In this document: positions 1 through 6,615 of the stretch, in pieces
Layout of the letters: each line of letters opens with the position of its first letter
How positions within the stretch are numbered: position 1 is the stretch's first letter
NCBI GenBank assembly: GCA_016210285.1
Contig: JACQUN010000123.1
Location: forward strand, 1-8,313
Reading direction: 5' to 3'
DNA: 8,313 nucleotides
From: Chloroflexota bacterium
GTDB lineage: Bacteria; Chloroflexota; Dehalococcoidia; UBA1127; JACQUN01
Translations under genes and position numbers: made by a program
The notes under the pieces: model-generated
Database searches by the model: none
What the model was told of the DNA's origin: nothing
Seen by the model: the letters and a program-made list of their open reading frames with translations, nothing else

Positions 1-3000
1 CACCCCGCGCACCAGCGTGGCCACCTGCTGCCCCAGTAGGTTGTAGATGGACAGTTTCACCGCGCCCGCCTGGGGTAGGCTGAAGCGGAGGGTGGTGGTG
101 GGATTGAAGGGGTTGGGGTAGTTGGGGGAGAGGGAGAAGGTGGCCGGCAGGGCGTACTCCTCCCCGACGGCAGTGGGCAACTCTGAGCGCCATAGCCGCA
201 CCGTGCCGTCTAGACTTCCCGAGGCCAGGAGGTTGCCTGTAGGACTGAAGGCCACGGTCTGTATCCAGAAGGTGTGCCCCTTGAGCGCTGTCGTCTCGCG
301 CTGCCGGGCCACGTCCCACAGCCAGAGCGCGCTGCCCAGTCCAGCAGCAGCAGCAGCCAGCAGCTGGCCGCCTGGGCTGAAGGCCAGGGCGTTCACCCAG
401 GTGCCTCTGGGGCCAGACCAGGTGGCCAGCTCCTGCAAGCTCTCCACATCCCATAGACTCACCGTGGAATCGAGCCCCCCCTCCCCATGCGCTGAGGCGA
501 GAAATCTGCCGTCTGGGCTGAAAACCACGCCACTCACCTTGCCGCGCGCGATGCGTTTTTCCTGCTGCCCTGCCAGGGCGCGCAGGACGATCTGGCGCTC
601 GAAGCCGCCCATGGCCAGCCATTGGCCATCGGGGCTGAAAGCCAGGGCGCGCACTCGACTGGTCTGGTCTTCGAATACCGCCACTTCTTTGTCTGCTGAC
701 CGGTCCCACAGATGCACCCGGGCGCCTTGGCCCTTGGGGGTACGAGAGGCCACTGCCAGCAGCCGGCCGTCCGGACTGAAAGCCAGATCGAATACCACGG
801 TCTCCACCGCGCCATTCTGCTCCCATTGCACTATTCCAGCCTCGGTCCTGGTGGCCACCTCCCACAGGCGGACCGTGGTATCTCCACCCCCTACAGCCAG
901 CAGCCGGCCATCGGGGCTGAAGGCCAGAATGCCCCCGGCATCCTGGGAAAAGATCCCTGAGACCGGCAAGACTGCCAATTCCTGGCGGTGTTCCACCTCC
1001 CACAACCGCACTATGTTGTCCTCGTGGCTGGTAGCTATAATCTGGCCATCTGGACTGAAGGCCAGATTGAGGACACCCTTGGTATATCCTCCGAGACTAA
1101 AAAGTGCCCGGCGTCGTATCACATCCCAGACCCTTAGGGCAACCGCAGGCCAGGACTCGCTGGTGATCAGGGTGTGGCCATCCGGACTGAAAACGGGAAT
1201 TCCACCTTGAGCAAAGGAGGCGAGACGCTGCTGTTGCGCCACATCCCACAGTTCCCACGCACTCGACATGCGGATAGCCAGGGTCCGGCCATCCGGACTG
1301 AAAACCATGCCCTGCACCTGCTCGCTGAAGGGCCAGCTCCCTAATTCCTCACCACGGGCCACATCCCACAGGCGGACCGTGGTGGGAGATAGGGAGCCGG
1401 CAGAAGTCAGTACGGTCCCATCCAGACTGAAGGTCACATTCCATACGACATCTCCGTGGTCTAGTGTTGATACTTCCTGATAGTTCTCCAAGTCCCACAG
1501 GTGGATCTTCTTGTCCCCAGCCCCGACGGCCAGGAGTTTTCCATCTGGTGAAAAGCCAAGGGACATTACCCTGCTCGGGTGGGGCAACACGGCCAGTTCA
1601 GTCCAATGCTCCGTGTCCCATATCTCCGCACTCTTGTCTGCGGCGCTGGCAATCGCCAGGAAACGGGCGTCCCTGCTGAAGGCGAACGCATTCACCGGCT
1701 GGTTCTTCAGGACTGTTTCCTTCAGCAGTTGGACCTTCCCAGCAAAGGAGATCTCCCACTCTTCTCCATGATATACCCCCTGGGAGTCCACGGAGATGAC
1801 CAAGAGCCGGCCATCTTCAGTGAAAGCTATGTTCCGCACAAACCCTCCGCGACTGTCCAAAAGACCGATCTCTTGGAAGGTGCTGGCCTCGTAGAGCCAG
1901 ATCCCAGCGCTACTGGCCACCGCCAGCAACTGGCCGTCTGGAGCATAGGTCGCAGTCCCGGGAATTCCTTTGCCCAGCAGGTTGGCTGCGCGCGCGGTAG
2001 CGGCCTGCTCTACTCCTGTGGGGCGCACTGTGATGCGCCGCAATGCACTGCGGCCCCGGTTGCCTTCCTCATCCTCTGCCCATCCTTGGATCAGGTACTC
2101 ACCTGGGGCTGGTGCGGACCACTGCCCCTCGTGACCCTGCTCAGTGGGCACTAGAGGAATGGTCTCCAGCAGAGCCGTGCCCGCCGAGTCAAAGACCTGG
2201 ACCTCTACCGTGTGCAGCCTGCTCCCTTCGAGGACCCGATAGTCCGGCAGGAAGAGGCGCAGCCCGTCCCTGATGAAAAAAACTAAGGGCTCGCCCACCC
2301 TGGGTGGGGTCTGGTCAGGGCCGGCGCTGACCTCTACAAAGAGGGTGTCCTGCCAGATGACGTGGACCGTATCCCCCGGGGTGTGGTAGTTGGGTTTGGG
2401 CAGGTTCTGCACCCTCAGCTCAAAACCCAACTGGGCGCCCGCTCCCAGGCCGGCGGGTATCAGGAACTCAGGAGTGAGCACGGCCTCCACTACCGGGTCT
2501 CCCCGGCGGGGGAACAACACCTCTGGCCCGCTGGCAGCCACCACCCGCTCATCCAGGGCGCGCAGGTGAAACTGGAGCAAGGACAAGAGTTCCGGCTCCT
2601 CCACCTCCAATTGCAACCCCAGGCGGATGAATTCCCCTGCCTGGGCCAGGCCGTCCCCATTCCCCAGGCTGTCGATGAGTGTCCCTAGTCGCACCTGCTG
2701 GCGGGCCGAGATCGCGGTTAAGGTGAGAGGTACTTCCTGAACTTGTTTTCCATCTGCGTAAATTTGCAGCGTCAACTGGGCGGTGTGGGTGCCGGCGAAG
2801 GAGCCTGCAAAACGCAACCGGGGAAAACCGCTTTCCGGCTCGGCGAAGGTCTGACCATCCACTTCCACCGCGCCGAAAATTGCCTCTGCCTGGAGGATCT
2901 CCACCAGCGAATCTGTGGTAGTCAGCACCCCCTTCACTTGCGCTGCCCTGAATCCCCCTAGATTGGCCAGGACAAAGCGGACCTGCGCCTCCTCCCCAGC

Positions 3001-4491
3001 CACCAGGGCGCTGTCGCGGCTGGCGTCGAAGAGCCCCACTTTCTCCAAGCTGATCAGCGGTGGATCGACCTGCACCTGGGCAAAGGCCGTGTCCCCTTCC
3101 ATACGGAGATCGGTGAGTTGGATGCTGTGTCGCCGGTCGCTGCTGTGGGAACTGGGGTTGGTGCGGGCAGTGAAGGCCGTGAACCGCACCCCGTCGAAGG
3201 GGTCCGTGGCATCCCCCAGGTTGCCGGCGTGCAGGCGGGCGTACTCCTCATCGTGCGCCCAGAAGTCGAGGTTATCCCCACCGCCCTGCGCATCTATCTC
3301 TTTACCTAGGGGATATCCCGCGTCGCGCCAGCGGCCATCGGCACACTCCAGATCCACCACAAAGCGGGTGCTTTCGGCGCCGGGGAGGGTTTCCTGCACA
3401 TGCCAGATCAGCAGGCCCTCACCGGGGATGTTCCGGTCGTAGTAGGTGCCGGCCCGCTGTCGATACTCCAGCAGAAAGTACTCGCCTTCGGCCACTGGGA
3501 TCTGGTAGACCGCTCCGGTCTTTTCCACCGCTGCCAGGCGCATGGTTTCGGCGTCACTGGCCACTCGGGTGATCTGACTCCAGCCCAGTTGAGCCCGGCT
3601 CCATGCGCATAAACTGTTGGGGCCATCGTCGCCATTCCAGCCCGCAGCGCCCCACCCCATCAGGCACCAAGCGCCCACCCCTCCGGAGTCCTCCTCTGGA
3701 CCAACACCCGCCTTCTCCAAGAACTCCGTGTTGTAGAGGTCTGGCAGGCCCAGCACATGCCCGTATTCATGGCACATGGCGCCTGCTGCCTCGGCAAAGC
3801 TGCGGCCCTGCTGAATCGTGCCCTGGTTGGCGGCTACGCGTATCCGTTCCCCGGACTTCCCAGCGTCCCCAGTGATATAGGACTCCTCAAAGCCCAGCCG
3901 GCCTATGCCCGTAGCTCCTCCTAACAGGAAGCCAGCGGGTACTCTCTCCAGCACGATTAAAAGGGCATCTACCACCCCGTCGTCGTCCCCGGAGTTGGAG
4001 ATGCCGTCTGGCCCGTCATCGTCGAAGCGGGAGAAATCCAGGTCCTGATCTGCCTGGCGCAGGATCTCCATGGCGAATACCCCAAACCGGCCTTCTTCGG
4101 TGGGGTCGCTAGAGATATAGACCGAGGCTGGTTGCCCCGACTCGTACACCCGTGGAGCCACCTCCCCGCGCACCCGCAACTTGCCAAAGGACATGGTGTC
4201 GTAGAAATGGGAGAAGCTACCAGGGAGGGTGGGATTGAAAATATCGGCGGCCCACGAAGGCACCGGATCAGCTGGCTCGCCCTTGAAGCGGGCGAAGAGC
4301 ACCAGGGCCTGGCGGGTGCCGGTGGTGCTGGATTGGGAGATATGGACCGGCTTGGCAGCGGCGTCGACGGGAATGGACTCCCCGAGTACGGCGCCCTGGC
4401 TGCCGGCACAGACAAACCCTTCAGCCAGCGCCTGGATCGCCCAAGAGCAGAGGATCGAGGTCAGGCATGCAGCGATACAGCGGATGTGCAT
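1..4491 (-). CDS. T9SS-secreted M6-family metalloprotease with double WD40 propeller (3' end beyond window)
   Basis: The frame is open for 1497 codons from ATG at 4491 to base 1 with no stop; about 45-50 C-terminal residues should lie outside. Residues 1-23 look like a signal peptide (Arg4, hydrophobic core, ALA before Glu24). Residues about 60-470 resemble M6 (immune inhibitor A-like) peptidases: [11 protein letters not shown] at 241-251 supplies the zinc-binding HExxH, catalytic Glu242 and the family's third ligand Asp251. It is followed by WCLMGWG (Met278) and AWSRAQLGW, both typical of the family. Residues about 470-840 look like beta-sandwich/Ig-like modules, including a [11 protein letters not shown] motif. 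Residues about 845-1440 hold 14 WD40-like blades. From 1452, [19 protein letters not shown] begins a T9SS type A sorting domain. The likely role is an exported zinc endopeptidase whose propellers bind a partner or substrate; substrate unknown. It starts 26 bp after the sigma-factor gene, so co-transcription is likely. Confidence 0.93.
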   Translation of the reverse strand, partial: MHIRCIAACLTSILCSWAIQALAEGFVCAGSQGAVLGESIPVDAAAKPVHISQSSTTGTRQALVLFARFKGEPADPVPSWAADIFNPTLPGSFSHFYDTMSFGKLRVRGEVAPRVYESGQPASVYISSDPTEEGRFGVFAMEILRQADQDLDFSRFDDDGPDGISNSGDDDGVVDALLIVLERVPAGFLLGGATGIGRLGFEESYITGDAGKSGERIRVAANQGTIQQGRSFAEAAGAMCHEYGHVLGLPDLYNTEFLEKAGVGPEEDSGGVGAWCLMGWGAAGWNGDDGPNSLCAWSRAQLGWSQITRVASDAETMRLAAVEKTGAVYQIPVAEGEYFLLEYRQRAGTYYDRNIPGEGLLIWHVQETLPGAESTRFVVDLECADGRWRDAGYPLGKEIDAQGGGDNLDFWAHDEEYARLHAGNLGDATDPFDGVRFTAFTARTNPSSHSSDRRHSIQLTDLRMEGDTAFAQVQVDPPLISLEKVGLFDASRDSALVAGEEAQVRFVLANLGGFRAAQVKGVLTTTDSLVEILQAEAIFGAVEVDGQTFAEPESGFPRLRFAGSFAGTHTAQLTLQIYADGKQVQEVPLTLTAISARQQVRLGTLIDSLGNGDGLAQAGEFIRLGLQLEVEEPELLSLLQFHLRALDERVVAASGPEVLFPRRGDPVVEAVLTPEFLIPAGLGAGAQLGFELRVQNLPKPNYHTPGDTVHVIWQDTLFVEVSAGPDQTPPRVGEPLVFFIRDGLRLFLPDYRVLEGSRLHTVEVQVFDSAGTALLETIPLVPTEQGHEGQWSAPAPGEYLIQGWAEDEEGNRGRSALRRITVRPTGVEQAATARAANLLGKGIPGTATYAPDGQLLAVASSAGIWLYEASTFQEIGLLDSRGGFVRNIAFTEDGRLLVISVDSQGVYHGEEWEISFAGKVQLLKETVLKNQPVNAFAFSRDARFLAIASAADKSAEIWDTEHWTELAVLPHPSRVMSLGFSPDGKLLAVGAGDKKIHLWDLENYQEVSTLDHGDVVWNVTFSLDGTVLTSAGSLSPTTVRLWDVARGEELGSWPFSEQVQGMVFSPDGRTLAIRMSSAWELWDVAQQQRLASFAQGGIPVFSPDGHTLITSESWPAVALRVWDVIRRRALFSLGGYTKGVLNLAFSPDGQIIATSHEDNIVRLWEVEHRQELAVLPVSGIFSQDAGGILAFSPDGRLLAVGGGDTTVRLWEVATRTEAGIVQWEQNGAVETVVFDLAFSPDGRLLAVASRTPKGQGARVHLWDRSADKEVAVFEDQTSRVRALAFSPDGQWLAMGGFERQIVLRALAGQQEKRIARGKVSGVVFSPDGRFLASAHGEGGLDSTVSLWDVESLQELATWSGPRGTWVNALAFSPGGQLLAAAAAGLGSALWLWDVARQRETTALKGHTFWIQTVAFSPTGNLLASGSLDGTVRLWRSELPTAVGEEYALPATFSLSPNYPNPFNPTTTLRFSLPQAGAVKLSIYNLLGQQVATLVRGV
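100..139 (-). repeat. 40-bp direct repeat, copy 1, in the T9SS sorting domain of the metalloprotease
   Basis: Forty bases are identical to 6850-6889. They encode the motif around [12 protein letters not shown] at the start of the sorting domain. The identity includes synonymous positions, and similarity continues on the downstream side at a lower level. Confidence 0.9.
172..1959 (-). repeat. Fourteen WD40-like blades within the metalloprotease
   Basis: Fourteen successive copies of a pattern like [13 protein letters not shown]...VRLWDV occur at about 43-44 residue spacing, from TYAPDG (near 1940) to AFSPTG (near 243). The WD-strand variants run, in order, WLYEAS, a degenerate second blade, IWDTEH, LWDLEN, LWDVAR, LWDVAQ, VWDVIR, LWEVEH, LWEVAT, LWDRSA, a degenerate LRALAG, LWDVES, LWDVAR and LWRSEL. 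Fourteen blades fit two seven-bladed propellers. Several blades also match at DNA level, for example a 20-bp identity at 860-879 and 1364-1383, suggesting growth by internal duplication. Confidence 0.88.
3739..3771 (-). other. Zinc-binding active site HExxHxxGxxD of the M6 peptidase
   Basis: These eleven codons read [11 protein letters not shown] (residues 241-251). His241 and His245 are the expected zinc ligands, Glu242 the general base and Asp251 the third ligand. LYN follows, as in immune-inhibitor-A-like enzymes. All catalytic positions are intact, so the enzyme is predicted active. Confidence 0.9.
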
Positions 4492-4495
4492 CTTG

Positions 4496-4501
4496 CCTCC
4501 T
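4496..4501 (-). promoter_or_regulatory. Ribosome binding site of the metalloprotease gene
   Basis: AGGAGG ends four bases before the ATG at 4491. The spacing is slightly short, but the match is near perfect. Together with the signal peptide that starts directly at this ATG, it decides the start. The site lies in the 26-bp gap (4492-4517) after the sigma-factor stop, which leaves no room for a usual promoter and terminator and supports a shared transcript. Confidence 0.75.
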
Positions 4502-4517
4502 ATCTCAATATGCCCCC

Positions 4518-6419
4518 TCAGTGGAGGACCGGCGCCCAGCGGCGGGTGAGGGACCCCTCCTGGGTGAGGGCGTAGACCACGATGTTGACCGCCAGCTGGG
4601 ACTGGGCAATGTCCTCGTACTGCTCGATGCGCCCGACCCTCCTGGGGGGCATATAGAACTCCACCCCGGCCAGGCGTCCCTTCACAAAGAGCCCGAGCAT
4701 GCGGTCCTGGCGCAGCCGAGGCGACCCGCTCTTCTGGGCCGGGGTACCCTCCGTGGTCAGGGTCCGCTCAGTGCGGGGCACCCCCTTGAGCGGGAAGTAG
4801 GCCGAGAAGAGCGGATGGCTTTCGGTCAGGTACTCGGTCCACACCTCCTGGCCCCATACTAGGTGCCCGTACTTTTCCAGTCCTTCGCGGAAGGCCTCGA
4901 AGGGCATACCGGAACTCAGGACGAAGCCCCCTTCCATCAGGTAGCGGCTCAGATGCTCCATCTCCGACTCGTTGGGCAGGCTCAGGGGGGCGACGATGGG
5001 TAGGTCGAGCAGGCGGGGATCGGCAAGGGTGAGGCTGGGGGCCAGATCCGCCTTGATCTGGGTGAAGGTCTCCAGAGCATGGACCAGGCCGTCCAACTGG
5101 CTCAGTTGTTCGCCGGTGTCGGTGCCAGCCCCGGAGGCGCCGGCCTGGTTGACCCTCATGGACTGGATCTGCCCCAGGTGGACAAAGCCCTGGATGGACT
5201 GCGGATCAGCGGGGTTCTCGTAGCGCACCATGGCCTGGAACTGGCCGGAGCGCTCGTACTGGCTGGACAGCGAGTCGAAGGCCGAGGTCGCCACCGCTAC
5301 AGCCGGCGGCGAAGCGTGAGAGAGGTCGGCTTGCCCCAGGTCATCCAGGCGCGGCAGTGCCGGCCTCTCCCTGGCGACCTGGGCCGCCATTTCTGCCAGG
5401 ACCGAAGCCGATGGGCTGGGCTGCCAGGGCTGGGCCAAGGGTGGCGCGGGAGGCCCTATCGGGATCTGTGCAGCTGCGGGGCTTGAAGTAGAGGGCCTCT
5501 GGACTGCAGGTGATGAATTCGGGGCTTGAACCGGGCCGGGCTGGCCGCTGGCTTCTCCTATGAAACTGCTGACAGGCCGCGCTTTTGCCTGGGGCCCTTC
5601 CTGCAATATCAGGCTGAAACCGGATGCTGGCCCTTCCACCGATGGCCAACCGTAGTTGAGCGCCCCCATTCCCAGCAGGTGCAACAAGGCCGATCCCAGG
5701 AAACAGATCGCCAGTAGACCCTGGGAGGAGAACCGCCCCAGTTGAAGCAGGCGTTCCAGGGGCGACCAGGGCAGGGCCTCGCTCCTGGAATACGCCCCCA
5801 TTCCTATCGACAGACTGGCCAGCACCTTCTCCCGCAACCGCCGCCGATCCAGACTCTTCTTCTGCTGTTCCTCCCCTAATCTCAAGCCCAGTTCATGGCC
5901 CAGCCGGCGCTCAGCCTGAAACAGATACCAGCGCACCGTGGCCACGGACTTGCCCAGAAAACGGGCGAGTTCCCGATAGGTACACCCCTCCAGATAGAAA
6001 AGCACCACCACCCGGCGCTGGGCCGCAGGCAGCCGATCCATGCAACGCCAGAGGAGATCGGCGTGTTCATTCTCCTCTGCCTGGCGATCTGGCTGGGGTG
6101 GAGAAGCCGGCAAGATCCAGTGCTGGCTCAACACCTCGACCTGGTGACGGCTTTTCTCCTGTCGCAGCCAGGAAAGGGCGGTGTTGTGGGCGATCCGCGC
6201 CAGCCAGGAGGGGAAACTGGCTGGGCGGCGCAGGCTGGACAGTTGCTGGTACGCCTTGCAGAAAACCTCCTGCACCAAGTCCTGCACATCCTCGGGCCGG
6301 CGCACCAACTCCAGGACCAGGCTGTAGACCAGCCCGCTGTATCGGTCTACCAGCACCCCAAACGCCTCGTTGTGGCCGGCCAAGGTCTGCCGCACCAGGG
6401 CCTGGTCTTTATCACTCAT
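4518..6419 (-). CDS. ECF-type sigma factor fused to a transmembrane segment and a DUF4159-like domain
   Basis: The product is 633 residues, against roughly 180-200 for a plain ECF sigma factor. Residues about 20-88 are sigma region 2 ([10 protein letters not shown], then [20 protein letters not shown]). Residues about 122-176 are region 4 with its helix-turn-helix ([20 protein letters not shown]). Region 3 is absent, as in ECF factors. A basic stretch near 187-197 precedes one hydrophobic segment at about 234-256, so the sigma part should be cytoplasmic and the rest periplasmic. Residues about 275-338 are rich in Pro, Ala, Ser and Gln. Residues about 392-620 resemble DUF4159: [39 protein letters not shown] and the ending NIVVYALT. 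The function of DUF4159 is unknown. The protein probably directs RNA polymerase to a small regulon in response to an envelope signal. ATG at 6419 has a good ribosome binding site. Confidence 0.88.
   Translation of the reverse strand: MSDKDQALVRQTLAGHNEAFGVLVDRYSGLVYSLVLELVRRPEDVQDLVQEVFCKAYQQLSSLRRPASFPSWLARIAHNTALSWLRQEKSRHQVEVLSQHWILPASPPQPDRQAEENEHADLLWRCMDRLPAAQRRVVVLFYLEGCTYRELARFLGKSVATVRWYLFQAERRLGHELGLRLGEEQQKKSLDRRRLREKVLASLSIGMGAYSRSEALPWSPLERLLQLGRFSSQGLLAICFLGSALLHLLGMGALNYGWPSVEGPASGFSLILQEGPQAKARPVSSFIGEASGQPGPVQAPNSSPAVQRPSTSSPAAAQIPIGPPAPPLAQPWQPSPSASVLAEMAAQVARERPALPRLDDLGQADLSHASPPAVAVATSAFDSLSSQYERSGQFQAMVRYENPADPQSIQGFVHLGQIQSMRVNQAGASGAGTDTGEQLSQLDGLVHALETFTQIKADLAPSLTLADPRLLDLPIVAPLSLPNESEMEHLSRYLMEGGFVLSSGMPFEAFREGLEKYGHLVWGQEVWTEYLTESHPLFSAYFPLKGVPRTERTLTTEGTPAQKSGSPRLRQDRMLGLFVKGRLAGVEFYMPPRRVGRIEQYEDIAQSQLAVNIVVYALTQEGSLTRRWAPVLH
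4560..5246 (-). other. DUF4159-like C-terminal domain of the sigma fusion
   Basis: Residues about 392-620 of the sigma fusion. The order of motifs matches my recollection of DUF4159: an opening strand with RYENPADP, a helix and strand before [15 protein letters not shown], the GG turn in YLMEGGFVL, the HPLF motif before a Phe-Pro-Leu strand, and a closing VNIVVYALT. Such domains normally occur in stand-alone or membrane-anchored proteins, not on a sigma factor. The assignment is by eye and needs a profile search. Confidence 0.7.
5406..5597 (-). other. Pro/Ala/Ser-rich periplasmic linker of the sigma fusion
   Basis: Residues about 275-338 are low complexity, with many Pro, Ala, Ser and Gln and few charges (for example [17 protein letters not shown]). 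The stretch is likely an extended, disordered spacer holding the DUF4159-like domain away from the inner membrane. It could reach into or through the peptidoglycan, as Pro-rich linkers in TonB-type proteins do. Confidence 0.7.
5652..5720 (-). other. Predicted transmembrane segment of the sigma fusion
   Basis: Residues 234-256 ([20 protein letters not shown] and onward) are uncharged, about 23 residues long and preceded by Arg/Lys-rich sequence. The positive-inside rule puts the sigma domains in the cytoplasm and the C-terminal 375 residues in the periplasm. It is the only strongly hydrophobic stretch in the protein. Confidence 0.78.
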
Positions 6420-6424
6420 CGTGG

Positions 6425-6430
6425 TTCTCC
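6425..6430 (-). promoter_or_regulatory. Ribosome binding site of the sigma-factor gene
   Basis: GGAGAA lies five bases upstream of the ATG at 6419. The N-terminus that follows ([20 protein letters not shown]) is typical for an ECF sigma factor, so this start is preferred to any internal one. Confidence 0.65.
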
Positions 6431-6453
6431 GGGAGGGAAAGAGGGCTACCTAC

Positions 6454-6459
6454 ATATAA
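6454..6459 (-). promoter_or_regulatory. Weak candidate -10 element for the sigma-factor gene
   Basis: TTATAT on the minus strand is the most AT-rich hexamer in the gap, 35 bases from the start codon. No convincing -35 element sits 16-18 bp upstream; the nearest partial match (TGCACA) is about 19 bp away. This is a placement guess, not a confident promoter. Confidence 0.2.
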
Positions 6460-6615
6460 GACTCGCTGGTCGGAAGAATGTGCAGGCTGTTTTTTGGGTG
6501 GAAAATCCTCCCTGGCTGGGGTGCCAATCTTCACGCCGGCAGGATGGCCCTACCCAGAGATTCTGCCAGCGCTGCCTGGATGGATGGCCCACAGCACGCT
6601 GCCAACATCAGGGGC

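Larger units (their letters stand above)
6420..6615. other. Intergenic gap between the propeller gene and the sigma-factor gene
   Basis: This 196-bp stretch is the only sizeable non-coding DNA in the window. It should hold the 5' control region of the sigma-metalloprotease pair. I see no GC-rich hairpin followed by a T-run on the minus strand, so read-through from the upstream propeller gene is possible. A short direct repeat GGATGGCCC occurs at 6542-6550 and 6582-6590, but nothing shows that it is an operator. Confidence 0.6.

Noticed and set aside
343..357. (AGC)5 trinucleotide run
   Set aside because: It encodes five Ala in a blade strand ([12 protein letters not shown]). It is short and in frame, so it is unlikely to act as a phase-variable switch.
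122..1210. A long plus-strand open frame of 362 codons
   Set aside because: It is antisense to the WD40 region. Its repeated PSGLKA pattern is the mirror of the repeated blade codons, and it matches no known domain.
3969..4415. A minus-strand frame starting at 4415
   Set aside because: It is in another frame inside the M6 domain. The real frame from 4491 carries the signal peptide and peptidase motifs and is open throughout.
6490..6496. T-run on the plus strand as a terminator
   Set aside because: Both flanking genes are on the minus strand, where this run reads as A, and no stable hairpin precedes it.
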